Shown here one piece after another: positions 55,381-63,660 of a DNA stretch of 64,000 nucleotides. Numbering within the stretch: position 1 is the first letter of the stretch; each line of letters starts with the position of its first letter. Both the position numbers and the translations under genes were made by a program. Under the pieces are notes generated by a model. It was not told where the DNA came from. It worked only from the letters and a program-made list of their open reading frames with translations, and ran no database searches. Source of the stretch: an uncultured Eubacteriales bacterium (GTDB lineage Bacteria; Bacillota; Clostridia; Oscillospirales; Oscillospiraceae); the NCBI GenBank assembly GCA_900316205.1, contig ONBX01000003.1, positions 1 to 64,000 on the forward strand, written 5' to 3'.

Positions 55381-56214
55381 TTACCGTCTCAGCGTGACGT
55401 TGCTGCCGCACTCGATGGAATCCAGCTGGACGCCGCTGTAGGTGCCGCCGTACTCCCATTCCACGTTGATCCAGAAGGTCTTGCTCTCGCCCTGGGCCAG
55501 ATCGATGGTAAAGGTCTTGCTGGCCAGTTCCGTGCTGTGGAACTCATAGCTGTCGCTCTCGATCTGTCTGGCGTAGACGGAGGCGTACTGGCCGTCCACC
55601 AGGAAGTTCACCGGATTGTAGGCGCCGGTGTACAGCGTCTGGTGCAGGCAGTATACCGTCACGGTGACCTCCACCTGGGTGGGGCTCACGGCTTTGGCGC
55701 TCCACTCCGCCCGGATGTTCAGGCCGGTGGGCGTCTCGGAATCCACGCTGCCGGTGCCCATCTGCACCGGTGTAAAGGCCACCTCCGGCGCCTGGGTGGG
55801 CGCGGGCGCGGGAGCCTCTGTGGGAGCCGGGGCCGGAGCGGGGGCCTGGGTAGGCGCGGGAGCCGGCGCCTGAGTGGGCGCGGGCGTGGGCGCTCTGGTG
55901 GGCGCGGGGGCCTGGGTGGGCGCCGTGTAGGTGCTGCCGCCGCTGCCGTTTCCGCCGGCGGGCGCCGTGGTGGGCAGGGCGTTCACCGACTCATAGGGAT
56001 TGGCGGTGGGTACGGTGTCCGCGCCGGTGACCAGGGCGTTGGGGTCCTGCTGGGGCGGCTGATAGCTCTGGGTGGAGATCTCGGTGTTCTGGGCCTGGGC
56101 GGCGCGCTTGTCGTCCACGGTCTTCAGCACCATGATCACGATCACGACCACCAGCAGAAATACAATAATGAACAGAATCGCGGAGATGCGATCCTTTTCG
56201 GATCTCGGATTCAT
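55381..56214 (-). CDS. Membrane-anchored protein with Pro/Ala/Thr repeat linker
   Basis: 277 residues, family not recognised. One N-terminal membrane segment (ISAILFIIVFLLVVVIVIMVL), a spacer, then about 60 residues of PTQAPAPA-type repeats, and a C-terminal beta-rich domain (about 160-277: WSAKAVSPTQVEVTVTVY, YNPVNFLVDGQYASVYARQ, FTIDLAQGESKTFWINVEW) that looks like an immunoglobulin-like extracellular fold. Probably displayed outside the membrane across the wall. Stands alone between repeats and the rplA terminator. Confidence 0.6.
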   Translation of the reverse strand: MNPRSEKDRISAILFIIVFLLVVVIVIMVLKTVDDKRAAQAQNTEISTQSYQPPQQDPNALVTGADTVPTANPYESVNALPTTAPAGGNGSGGSTYTAPTQAPAPTRAPTPAPTQAPAPAPTQAPAPAPAPTEAPAPAPTQAPEVAFTPVQMGTGSVDSETPTGLNIRAEWSAKAVSPTQVEVTVTVYCLHQTLYTGAYNPVNFLVDGQYASVYARQIESDSYEFHSTELASKTFTIDLAQGESKTFWINVEWEYGGTYSGVQLDSIECGSNVTLRR

Positions 56215-56374
56215 AGGGTTTGCTCCTTTCCGAAGGACTGATGGGGAAAAACGCCCTGTTCCGGCGCCTGTTCTCCCATGTTGTGGGGAAAGTATATCAT
56301 ATAAATCTCAAATTGTCTACAAAAGAGTAACAAATTTAGGGATTGTTAAGATTTCCGGCGCCGCTTTTCGCCTA

Positions 56375-56407
56375 TGAAAAACTCCCCGACCGGGTCGGGG
56401 AGTTTTC
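56375..56407 (-). terminator. Terminator after rplA
   Basis: AAAACTCCCCGACC with GGTCGGGGAGTTTT, very stable. It closes the ribosomal operon directly after rplA. Confidence 0.9.
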
Positions 56408-56425
56408 GTTGCCTTCTGCGCTGAA

Positions 56426-57118
56426 TTACAGCTGCTTCTGGGCGTTGATCTTGACGCCGGGGCCCATGGTGGAGGCGGTGACGCAAGAACGGATATACTG
56501 GCCCTTGGCGGCGGCGGGCTTGGCCTTGTTGATGGCGGTGATGAGAGCCACGTAGTTCTCATACAGCTTCTCGGCGCCGAAGCTGACCTTGCCGATGGGG
56601 CAGTGGATGATGTTGGTCTTGTCCAGACGGTACTCGACCTTACCGGCTTTGGCTTCCTTCACGGCCTGAGAGACGTTGGGGGTAACGGTACCGGCCTTGG
56701 GGGAGGGCATCAGGCCCTTGGGTCCCAGGATCTTACCGAGACGGCCCACGGTGCCCATCATCTTGGGATTGGCAATGACGGTGTCGAACTCGAACCAGGC
56801 TTCCTTCTGGATCTTCTCCACGTACTCCATACCGCCGGCATAGTCAGCGCCGGCAGCGAGGGCTTCCTCAACCTGCTCGGGGGGGCAGAACACCAGGACG
56901 CGGACGGTCTTGCCGGTGCCGTTGGGCAGCACGATGGCGCCGCGGACCTGCTGGTCGGCGTGACGGCCGTCAACACCCAGCTTCACGTGGAGCTCCACGG
57001 TCTCGTCGAACTTGGCCTTGCTGGCGTTGATGACCAGCTGCAGAGCTTCCTGAGGATCGTACAGGGCCTGCTTATCAATGAGCTTTGCGCTCTCTTTATA
57101 ATTTTTACCTCTAAACAA
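56426..57118 (-). CDS. rplA: Large-subunit ribosomal protein L1
   Basis: 230 residues. Typical L1: [64 protein letters not shown]. Starts at TTG 57118 after AGGAGGAAACG, giving [10 protein letters not shown]. Binds 23S rRNA at the stalk. Last gene of the cluster before a strong terminator; rplJ and rplL, usually next, are absent. Confidence 0.96.
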   Translation of the reverse strand: MFRGKNYKESAKLIDKQALYDPQEALQLVINASKAKFDETVELHVKLGVDGRHADQQVRGAIVLPNGTGKTVRVLVFCPPEQVEEALAAGADYAGGMEYVEKIQKEAWFEFDTVIANPKMMGTVGRLGKILGPKGLMPSPKAGTVTPNVSQAVKEAKAGKVEYRLDKTNIIHCPIGKVSFGAEKLYENYVALITAINKAKPAAAKGQYIRSCVTASTMGPGVKINAQKQL

Positions 57119-57177
57119 TTTCGTTTCCTCCTAAATAGTGGTGTAATGGATGAAAAGATCCTCCCACGTAGGGTGAC

Positions 57178-57603
57178 TTACTCGCCGACGACAACGCCCA
57201 TGGAGCGGCAGGTGCCCTTGATCATGCTGATGGCAGACTCGATATCGGTGCAGTTCAGGTCGGGCATCTTCTGCTCGGCGATCTTGCGCACGTCTTCCAT
57301 GCTGATGGTGGCAACCTTGTCGCGCTGGGGCACGCCGGAAGCGGTGTCAATGCCGCAGGCCTTCTTGATGAGAAGGGCGGCAGGAGGAGTCTTGCAAACG
57401 AAGGTGAAGCTGCGGTCGGAGTACACGGTGATGACAACGGGGATCATCAGGCCCATGTCGGCCTTGGTGCGCTCGTTGAAATCCTTGGTGAACAGACCGA
57501 TGTTAACGCCGTACTGGCCCAGAGCGGGGCCGACGGGGGGCGCCGGAGTCGCTTTGCCGGCAGGAACCTGGAATCTAACGTATCCTACTACTTTCTGTGC
57601 CAT
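57178..57603 (-). CDS. rplK: Large-subunit ribosomal protein L11
   Basis: 141 residues: [43 protein letters not shown], and the C-terminal rRNA-binding domain ending [12 protein letters not shown]. Length and motifs are standard. ATG 57603 after GAAAGAGGTGC. Co-transcribed with nusG and rplA. Confidence 0.97.
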   Translation of the reverse strand: MAQKVVGYVRFQVPAGKATPAPPVGPALGQYGVNIGLFTKDFNERTKADMGLMIPVVITVYSDRSFTFVCKTPPAALLIKKACGIDTASGVPQRDKVATISMEDVRKIAEQKMPDLNCTDIESAISMIKGTCRSMGVVVGE

Positions 57604-57621
57604 GGTAGCACCTCTTTCTCA

Positions 57622-58146
57622 TTAATGTTTGATGACTTCGACCTGGTCGAGCTCCAGATCCACCGGAGTCTCGCGGCCGAACATGGAAACGACGACGCGG
57701 ACCCGGTTCTTCTCGGGCTCCAGCTCGTCCACCGTGCCGAGGAAGCCGGCCAGAGGTCCGTCAATGACCTTGACCTCGTCGCCCACGGCATAGCCTACCA
57801 CGATCTCGCGGCGTTCCACGCCCAGATCGTAAATTTCCTGCTCCGTCAGGGGGATGGCCTTGCCATCGGAACCCACGAAGCCCGTTGCACCGCGTACATT
57901 GTGGATCAGGTGCCAGCTGTCGTCCGTCAGGATCATCTTTACCAGCACGTAACCGGGGAACACCTTGCGCTCCACCGTCTTCTCACCGTTGTCGGTGAAT
58001 TCGGTGACGGTTTCCATGGGAATGTTCACTTCCCGGATCAGATCGGTCATCTTGCGGTTTTCCGCGGCTTTCATCACAGCCGCGGCAACGGCGTTCTCAT
58101 AACCGGAGTACGTGTGCACCACGTACCATTTTGCTTCTTCAGCCAT
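57622..58146 (-). CDS. nusG: Transcription termination/antitermination factor NusG
   Basis: 174 residues. NGN domain AKWYVVHTYSGYENAVAAAV...VFPGYVLVKMILTDDSWHLIHNVRGATGFVG, then the KOW motif VGDEVKVIDGPLAGFLGTVDE. ATG 58146 lies five bases after the secE stop; longer upstream frames are shadows. Binds RNA polymerase. Confidence 0.97.
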   Translation of the reverse strand: MAEEAKWYVVHTYSGYENAVAAAVMKAAENRKMTDLIREVNIPMETVTEFTDNGEKTVERKVFPGYVLVKMILTDDSWHLIHNVRGATGFVGSDGKAIPLTEQEIYDLGVERREIVVGYAVGDEVKVIDGPLAGFLGTVDELEPEKNRVRVVVSMFGRETPVDLELDQVEVIKH

Positions 58147-58151
58147 TTCAC

Positions 58152-58424
58152 TCAACCCGCAAACCGGAACAGCAGATTCACCGCGAGGCTCGCGATCATA
58201 TCCGCGCCCCACAGCACCAGTGCGGAGACCAGCATGAACACAACGGACACCGCGGTATTCTTGGCGAGGGTCTTCGGGGTGGGCCATACCACCTTTTTCA
58301 GCTCGCTCTTCATCTCGCGGAACCACTTGCCGACTCTCTTAAAGAAGCCGGGCTTGCTGTCTTCCTTCTTCACGGCGGTGACGGCCTTTGCAGGGGCACC
58401 CTGCACTTTCTTTTCTTCAGCCAT
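58152..58424 (-). CDS. secE: Preprotein translocase subunit SecE
   Basis: 90 residues. Charged N-terminus, amphipathic stretch WFREMKSELKKVVWPTPKTLAKNT and one membrane segment VVFMLVSALVLWGADMIASL, the minimal Gram-positive SecE form. ATG 58424 follows AAAGGA by nine bases; GTG 58430 is too close. Confidence 0.95.
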   Translation of the reverse strand: MAEEKKVQGAPAKAVTAVKKEDSKPGFFKRVGKWFREMKSELKKVVWPTPKTLAKNTAVSVVFMLVSALVLWGADMIASLAVNLLFRFAG

Positions 58425-58445
58425 TTTCACGCATCCTTTCTGAAG

Positions 58446-58607
58446 TCACTTGGTCTCGACGTGCTTGGTATGCTTCCGGCAGAAGGGGCAGTATTTGCTC
58501 CGCTCCAAACGGTCGGACGTATTCTTCTTGTTCTTGACCGTGTTGTAGTTTCTCTGCTTGCATTCGTCGCAACGAAGGGTAATCTTTACTCTTGCGCCTG
58601 CAGCCAT
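58446..58607 (-). CDS. rpmG: Large-subunit ribosomal protein L33
   Basis: 53 residues: [20 protein letters not shown], continuing through [26 protein letters not shown]. Two CxxC pairs (CDEC, CPFC) mark the zinc-binding form. ATG 58607 follows a GGAGGTGCC-like site. First gene of the rpmG-secE-nusG-rplK-rplA operon. No tRNA-Trp gene is present between it and secE, unlike in some clostridia. Confidence 0.95.
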   Translation of the reverse strand: MAAGARVKITLRCDECKQRNYNTVKNKKNTSDRLERSKYCPFCRKHTKHVETK

Positions 58608-58734
58608 TGTTCGGCACCTCCTATTTTATTTACTCACGTTTCGTGAGCATTGCCTCCCTGTTTGGAACGCCGGGGCCCTCCGCACGCGGAAAAAAGCGCG
58701 CAAAAAGAAACCTCTCGTCCGACAGGTAAAACAG

Positions 58735-58763
58735 AGTATAGCACAGCCAAATCCCCGGGTCAA
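58735..58763 (-). promoter_or_regulatory. Promoter of the rpmG-secE-nusG-rplK-rplA operon
   Basis: Minus strand TTGACC (58763-58758), 17 bases, TATACT (58740-58735) preceded by GTGC. Leader about 120 bases. Confidence 0.78.
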
Positions 58764-58799
58764 CACTTTTTTGCGGAAAAATCCGGCTTTTTCAATCCT

Positions 58800-59235
58800 T
58801 TTTCCTCTTAGGCTCCCCTGTGCAAGGGGAGCTGTCGCGGCGCGTCTCACGCAAGCGCCGTGACTGAGGGGTTGTCCCGCCCGCCCCGTTCCGCTTAGGC
58901 TCCCCTGTGCAAGGGGAGCTGTCTTGGTGCGTCTCACGCAAGCGCCAAGACTGAGGGGTTGCCCCGCCAGCCCCGTTCCTCTTAGGCTCCCCTGTGCAAG
59001 GGGAGCTGTCTGCCGCCAGGCAGACTGAGGGGCCTTTTTCCGCTTAGGCTCCCCTGCCTGAGAAAGGAAGAGGGAAGAGTGAAAAGTCAGCGCAGGGGGA
59101 AACGGCGCGATGAAGGCATCGCGCCCTGCGCGGGCGTTCCGTTCCCGTCGTAGGGGCCGCCGCCCTCGGCGGCCCGAAGCCTCCCTCCCTGAGGGAGGTG
59201 TCATCCGGCGTGTCACGCCCGCCGGAGGACGGAGG
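58800..59235. repeat. Family A repeats, three tandem copies, plus B-like and A-variant units
   Basis: Forward copies 58807-58877, 58892-58963 and 58980-59035 with inner hairpins CGCGGCGC..GCGCCGTG, CTTGGTGC..GCGCCAAG and CTGCCGCCAGGCAG: three different stems in one frame. Then GGCGCGATGAAGGCATCGCGCC near 59102, GTAGGGGCCGCCGCCCTCGGCGGCCC near 59151 and CCTCCCTCCCTGAGGGAGG with TCATCCGGCG..CGCCGGA near 59178. No gene in 58608-59412. Confidence 0.83.
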
Positions 59236-59335
59236 GAGTTTCTTCCCTCCACGCGGGGAGCGATCCCCGAATCAACGGAGGAGCATCCGCGCATCCCTGA
59301 TTCCGAATTCCGAACTTCGAATTCCGCATTCCCGC

Positions 59336-59364
59336 TTGCAGGCCGGGCGGGAACATGCTATGAT
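59336..59364 (+). promoter_or_regulatory. Promoter of folC
   Basis: TTGCAG (59336-59341), 17 bases, TATGAT (59359-59364) preceded by ATGC. Confidence 0.68.
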
Positions 59365-59412
59365 ATATAAGAAGAAGTTTCCGAAGGAAACAGGCAAGGA
59401 GACACCATTGGC

Positions 59413-60678
59413 ATGAATGTATCCCAGGCACTGGATTATATCAACGGCACCCGCTGGATGGGGTCCCGTCCCGGTCTCAGCCGGGTGCGGGAGCTGCTGG
59501 ACCGGTTGGAGCGCCCCCAGGACGCCCTGCGCTTTGTCCACATCGCCGGCACCAACGGCAAGGGCAGCTGCGCGGCCATGCTGGCAAGCATCCTCCGCGC
59601 CGCCGGCTATCGCACGGGACTTTACACCTCCCCCTATCTTTTCCGCTTCAACGAGCGCATGCAGGTGAACGGGGAGCCCATCTCCGACCAGGACCTGGCC
59701 GACGTGGTCACCGCCATCCGGCCTCACGCCGACGCCATGGAGGATCACCCCACGGAGTTTGAACTGATGACCGCCGCGGCCTTCCTCTGGTTCAAGCAGC
59801 AGCGCTGCGACATCGTGGTGCTGGAGGTAGGGCTTGGCGGCAGGCTGGACGCCACCAACGTCATCGACGCGCCGGAGGCCGCCGTCATCATGAACATCGG
59901 CCTGGACCACACCGAGATCCTGGGCGATACCCTGGAGAAGATCGCCGCGGAAAAGGCGGGCATCTTCAAGCCCGGCTGCGAGGCCGCGGTCTACGACCAG
60001 GGGGAGAGCGTGATCCGCGTCCTGCAGGAGAAGGCCCGGGAGACCGGGACAAGCCTGCGCCTTGCGGACTTTTCCCAGCTGCAGCCGGAGTTTGACAGCC
60101 TGGAGGGGCAGACCTTCCTCTATCGGGGCGAGCCCTATGCCCTGGCCCTGTTGGGGGACCACCAGCTGCGCAACGCCGCCGTGGTCCTGGAGGCCGTGGA
60201 GATCCTCCGCCGCCGTGGCTGGGTGCTGGACCGCGAGGCCGTGGAGCACGGGCTTTACGCCACCGTCTGGCCCGCCCGCTTTGAGCTTGTCAGCGAGGAG
60301 CCGCCCTTCATCGTGGACGGGGGCCACAATCCCCAGTGCGCTCAGACCGTGCGGGACAACCTCCTCCGCTATTTCCCCTCCCAGCGCCGGGTGCTGCTGG
60401 TGGGCGTGCTTGCGGACAAGGATTATCCCGCCCTCTTTGAGATCCTGAATGAGGCGGCGGACGCCTGGGTCTGCGTCACGCCGGACAGTCCCCGGGCCCT
60501 GCCGGCGGAGAAGCTGGCGGAGCATCTTTCCCGCTTCGGAAAGCCCGTCACCGTCTGCGAGACCATCCCCCTGGGGGTGGACGCCGCCCGGGAACAGGCC
60601 GGGGAGGACGGCATGGCCTGCTCGGTAGGCTCCCTCTACATGGCCGGCGCTGTCCGCGCCTGCTTTGGACTGATGTGA
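59413..60678 (+). CDS. folC: Folylpolyglutamate/dihydrofolate synthase
   Basis: 421 residues, Mur-ligase fold. HIAGTNGKGSCAAMLASIL (P-loop), TGLYTSPYLFRFNERMQVNG, VLEVGLGGRLDATNVI, NIGLDHTEILGDTLEKIAAEKAGIFK and FIVDGGHNPQ are all present. Adds glutamate to folates. ATG 59413 is 12 bases from AAGGAG; an in-frame ATT at 59407 is better spaced but a rare start. Confidence 0.93.
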   Translation: MNVSQALDYINGTRWMGSRPGLSRVRELLDRLERPQDALRFVHIAGTNGKGSCAAMLASILRAAGYRTGLYTSPYLFRFNERMQVNGEPISDQDLADVVTAIRPHADAMEDHPTEFELMTAAAFLWFKQQRCDIVVLEVGLGGRLDATNVIDAPEAAVIMNIGLDHTEILGDTLEKIAAEKAGIFKPGCEAAVYDQGESVIRVLQEKARETGTSLRLADFSQLQPEFDSLEGQTFLYRGEPYALALLGDHQLRNAAVVLEAVEILRRRGWVLDREAVEHGLYATVWPARFELVSEEPPFIVDGGHNPQCAQTVRDNLLRYFPSQRRVLLVGVLADKDYPALFEILNEAADAWVCVTPDSPRALPAEKLAEHLSRFGKPVTVCETIPLGVDAAREQAGEDGMACSVGSLYMAGAVRACFGLM

Positions 60679-60687
60679 GTGTTTTCC

Positions 60688-60800
60688 TTGCTTCCCCCTC
60701 AGGGGGAAGTGGCGCGAAGCGCCGATAGGGGCTGTACATTGACGAACACCCCCCTTCCGTCTCGCTTCGCTCGACACCTCCCCCGGAGGGGGAGGCAAGA
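60688..60800. repeat. Family A variant repeats, forward-inverted pair
   Basis: TTCCCCCTCAGGGGGAA with GGCGCGAAGCGCC and GATAGGGGCT, then the inverted unit ACACCTCCCCCGGAGGGGGAGG preceded by CGTCTCGCTTCGCTCGAC. The ruvX ribosome site AAGGAG starts directly after it. Confidence 0.8.
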
Positions 60801-60826
60801 AAGGAGCGTGACTGCGTATCCGAATC

Positions 60827-61228
60827 ATGGCCATCGATTATGGCGACCAGCGCATCGGCCTGGCCGTCTCGGACCTGCTTGGCATGATGGCGGGGGAGGC
60901 CTGGACCATGAACGAGTGGAACATGGAGCGGGCCAGCCTGCGCATCGCCGAGGAGGCGAAAAACCGGGAGGTGGGCACCCTGGTGCTGGGACTTCCCAAG
61001 AATATGGACGGCACGGAGGGGCCCCGGGCGGAAAAGAGCCGGGCGTTCAAGGAACTGCTGGAAAAGGACACGGGGCTTCCCGTGGTGCTCTGGGACGAGC
61101 GCCGCAGCAGCATCGAGGCCCACGCCATCCTCCACGCCGCCGGCAAAAAAGAACGGCTCCACCGCAAGACCGTGGATGCCGTGGCCGCCTCCCTCATCCT
61201 GGAGGGCTATCTGGGCAGCCGCGGGTAA
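60827..61228 (+). CDS. ruvX: Holliday-junction resolvase-like / pre-16S rRNA nuclease YqgF
   Basis: 133 residues from ATG 60827. MAIDYGDQRIGLAVSD carries the RNase H-like catalytic Asp, LVLGLPKNMDGTEGPRA, LWDERRSSIEAHAIL and KKERLHRKTVDAVAASLILEGYL. Orthologues usually begin MRI(M/L)AIDYG, and AAGGAG (60801-60806) is 20 bases from this ATG but only five from an in-frame CTG at 60812 (L-R-I-R-I-M-A-I-D-Y-G), so CTG initiation is likely. The 3' end lies in the arm of a family D hairpin. Confidence 0.9.
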   Translation: MAIDYGDQRIGLAVSDLLGMMAGEAWTMNEWNMERASLRIAEEAKNREVGTLVLGLPKNMDGTEGPRAEKSRAFKELLEKDTGLPVVLWDERRSSIEAHAILHAAGKKERLHRKTVDAVAASLILEGYLGSRG

Positions 61229-61367
61229 AGGAAGCTTCGGCGCATTGCGGATCCTTTGCGCTCTGCCTTCGTCACTTTTTCTTGAAATACACAAAGTATT
61301 CCTTCGAAACAGTGCCATCGGCAGATCGCAAATGCCCTCGCAATCCGTGCTTGCCCCTTTGCCCGCG
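61220..61367. repeat. Family D long-hairpin element, copy 3
   Basis: Left end CGCGGGTAAAGG (containing the ruvX stop TAA) pairs with CCTTTGCCCGCG at 61356-61367; inner arms TTTGCGCTCTGCC / GGCAGATCGCAAA; apex ATACACAAAGTAT at 61287-61299. The arms differ from copy 2 at many positions but remain complementary to each other. Confidence 0.73.
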
Positions 61368-61441
61368 CCTACCCTGGGCAGCCGACACTGACAGCGCGCG
61401 CAAAACATATTCATATATTTTAATGTAAAGGAGCGATACAC

Positions 61442-62317
61442 ATGTTCAACCTGCTCACCGGCGATGTAGCCGCCACCGCGGCTGCCGCCACCGAGGGCGC
61501 GAAGAAGTCCTTCTTCGAGATCCTGGGCGAATTCAAAATCGGCGAGATCTCCCTCTCCAGCGTTCTCTCCGCCATCCTGACTCTGGTGATCTGCTACATC
61601 ATCATCAAGATCATCACCGGCCTGGTCAACAAGGCTCTCAACAAGTCCAAGAAGCTGGACGGTACCCTCCGCGGCTTCGTCACCTCCGCCATCAAGGCGG
61701 TGCTCTGGGTCATCGCCGCCATCATCGTGGCCAACGCCCTGGGCATCAACACCAGCTCCCTGGTGGCTCTGGTCAGCATCGTCGGCCTGGCTCTGTCCCT
61801 CTCGGTGCAGAACATCCTCTCCAACCTGTTCTCCGGCCTGACCCTGCTCATCACCAAGCCCTTTGCCTCCGGCGACTTCGTGGAAGTCGCGGGCAAGACC
61901 GGCATCGTCAAGACCATCGGCCTGTTCTACACCCAGCTGGACACCCTTGACAACATCGCCGTTTCCATCCCCAACAGCGACGTGACCGCCGCCGCCGTCA
62001 ACAACTACAGCCGCGAGGAGCTGCGCCGCGTGGACCGCACCTTCACCACCTCCTATGAGTGCACCACCGACGACGTGAAGGCCGCCATCGCCGACGCCAT
62101 CGCCAAGGACGAGCGGATCCTTGCCGATCCTGCCCCCTTCGTCCGCCTCATCGACTACAAGGGCAGCACTGTGGAGTACGTGGTGCGCGTCTGGTGCAAG
62201 AGCGCGGATTACTGGGATGTGTACTTCAACCTCAACGAGAACGTCCGCGAGAGCTTTGCCGCCAAGGGCGTCAAGTTCAGCTACGAGCACGTCAACGTCC
62301 ACATCGTGGAGAAATGA
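61442..62317 (+). CDS. mscS: Small-conductance mechanosensitive channel, MscS family
   Basis: 291 residues. Three membrane segments (about 35-60, 75-95, 105-130), the pore-lining TM3 with glycine/alanine pattern VSIVGLALSLSVQNILSNLFSGLTLLITKPFASGDFVEV, and the cytoplasmic beta and alpha/beta domains. ATG 61442 after AAAGGAGCG. It is the second osmotic channel of the window besides mscL. Confidence 0.93.
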   Translation: MFNLLTGDVAATAAAATEGAKKSFFEILGEFKIGEISLSSVLSAILTLVICYIIIKIITGLVNKALNKSKKLDGTLRGFVTSAIKAVLWVIAAIIVANALGINTSSLVALVSIVGLALSLSVQNILSNLFSGLTLLITKPFASGDFVEVAGKTGIVKTIGLFYTQLDTLDNIAVSIPNSDVTAAAVNNYSREELRRVDRTFTTSYECTTDDVKAAIADAIAKDERILADPAPFVRLIDYKGSTVEYVVRVWCKSADYWDVYFNLNENVRESFAAKGVKFSYEHVNVHIVEK

Positions 62318-62349
62318 CGCGAGTTTTGAGAATCCAGTTTTGAGATTTG

Positions 62350-62390
62350 AGGAACCAGGGGATATGCTTCGGCATATCCCCTGGTTTTTC
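62350..62390 (+). terminator. Terminator of mscS
   Basis: AACCAGGGGATATGC, TTCG tetraloop, GCATATCCCCTGGTT then TTTC; fifteen perfect pairs. Confidence 0.93.
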
Positions 62391-62504
62391 GCAGAGGCCG
62401 CAGCTCTCGACGTCCTGATTTTCTGCTCCTTCCGTCAATTCTACTTCCGGGGGCTGTCCGTTTTTCCGAAAGGAGCGTATGGTATACGCAAAGGAGATGA
62501 GTCC

Positions 62505-63395
62505 ATGGATCTTGTCAAAATCGGGAAATACCTGGCAGCAAAGAGAAAAGCCCTGGGCCTTACCCAAAGGGAGTTGGCCGAGCAGCTTGGCATGAGCGAC
62601 AAATCTGTTTCCAAATGGGAGCGGGGCGTCTGTCTGCCGGATGTGTCCTTATATGAGGAATACTGCGCCGCGCTTGGCATCAGCCTTCACGAATTTCTGG
62701 CAGGGGAGGACCTGGCAAAAGAGGACCTGGCCAAACAGGCGGAGGAGAATCTGCTCCAGGTCGCCGCGGACAGCAAGGCCAGTCAGAAAAGACTAAAGGC
62801 GGTGATCCTGGCTCTTGCCCTCACGGTGCTGCTTGTGACCTTCCTGGGCGTCCTGTTTCTCTTCCGGGGGAAAGGGCAGGTGAATTCTCTTGTCCCCTTG
62901 GACCGGAACAGCACGGAAATGAAAACCGCGGAGCTGCTCTCTGGCGTGAATGGTGCCTTTCTCTTCCGCTACCGGACGGACGATGCCTTCCGCCGTCTAA
63001 CTGTGACGAGCTCAGAATATCGCGCCGGGGAAGAGATCAACAGGGAAAACCACGTGATCTCCTATGAATCCGTCGGCTCCCCCTCCGAGGGCATGATCGC
63101 CCTGGTGCCGGATTTTGAGCGCTTCACGGTAAAGCTGGTGATCGCGGACCAAAACGCCAAGCTCTCCACCGAAGTCCCCATCCTGGACAAGGTGGAGGAT
63201 CGGACCTACTATGGCAGATCCGCGTCCCCGCTCGGGGCAGAGACGGAGATCCGCTTTGACGAGGAGCAGCTGATCCTGGCCCTGCTCTATGACGACGACG
63301 TCATGCACGTTTTGAATCTGCGGGAATTTGCGGAAGGCAATATCCCCGCGGATAACGACGTCATGTACTTCTTTTCCGTATGTTTTGAGAAATAG
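62505..63395 (+). CDS. Membrane-anchored XRE-family transcriptional regulator
   Basis: 296 residues. Helix-turn-helix at the N-terminus (IGKYLAAKRKALGLTQRELA, SDKSVSKWERGVCLPDVSL), a short Lys/Glu linker, one membrane segment (VILALALTVLLVTFLGVLFLF, about 88-110) and an extracellular C-terminal domain of unknown type. ATG 62505 lies eight bases after AAAGGAG; the longer frame from 62121 is read-through of mscS. Resembles clostridial XRE-TM proteins that sense envelope conditions; target genes unknown. Confidence 0.83.
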   Translation: MDLVKIGKYLAAKRKALGLTQRELAEQLGMSDKSVSKWERGVCLPDVSLYEEYCAALGISLHEFLAGEDLAKEDLAKQAEENLLQVAADSKASQKRLKAVILALALTVLLVTFLGVLFLFRGKGQVNSLVPLDRNSTEMKTAELLSGVNGAFLFRYRTDDAFRRLTVTSSEYRAGEEINRENHVISYESVGSPSEGMIALVPDFERFTVKLVIADQNAKLSTEVPILDKVEDRTYYGRSASPLGAETEIRFDEEQLILALLYDDDVMHVLNLREFAEGNIPADNDVMYFFSVCFEK

Positions 63396-63424
63396 CCGAT
63401 GCCCACAAGGCCGCCCCTTGTACG

Positions 63425-63485
63425 GCGCTTGCTTCCCCCATCGGGGGAAGTCCCCGGTGCGCACACTGGGAGATAGGGGCTTCCA
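63425..63485. repeat. Family A variant repeat
   Basis: GCTTCCCCCATCGGGGGAAG, inner hairpin CCCCGGTGCGCACACTGGG, GATAGGGGCTT; same layout as at 33772-33836. Confidence 0.8.
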
Positions 63486-63489
63486 CATT

Positions 63490-63541
63490 GCACAGCCGGG
63501 CCTTGTCTCGCGGGGGGACAAGGCCCCGGCACTTTTTTGCA
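63490..63541 (+). terminator. Terminator of the XRE regulator gene
   Basis: GCCGGGCCTTGTC, loop, GACAAGGCCCCGGC then ACTTTTTTGC; strong stem with one bulge. Confidence 0.83.
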
Positions 63542-63660
63542 ATCTTTTTCGGATCGTGATAGAATCTCCTGCGATGATTTTCAAAAAAACCCGATCCTTC
63601 CGCAACTTTCTCTCACAAACCGTTTCTTATAGAGTGAGGCCTCAGAAGGGAGTTGGAAAC

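Noticed and set aside
58425..58445. tRNA-Trp gene looked for between rpmG and secE
   Set aside because: Only 21 bases separate the genes, and no tRNA T-loop motif was found elsewhere in the window.
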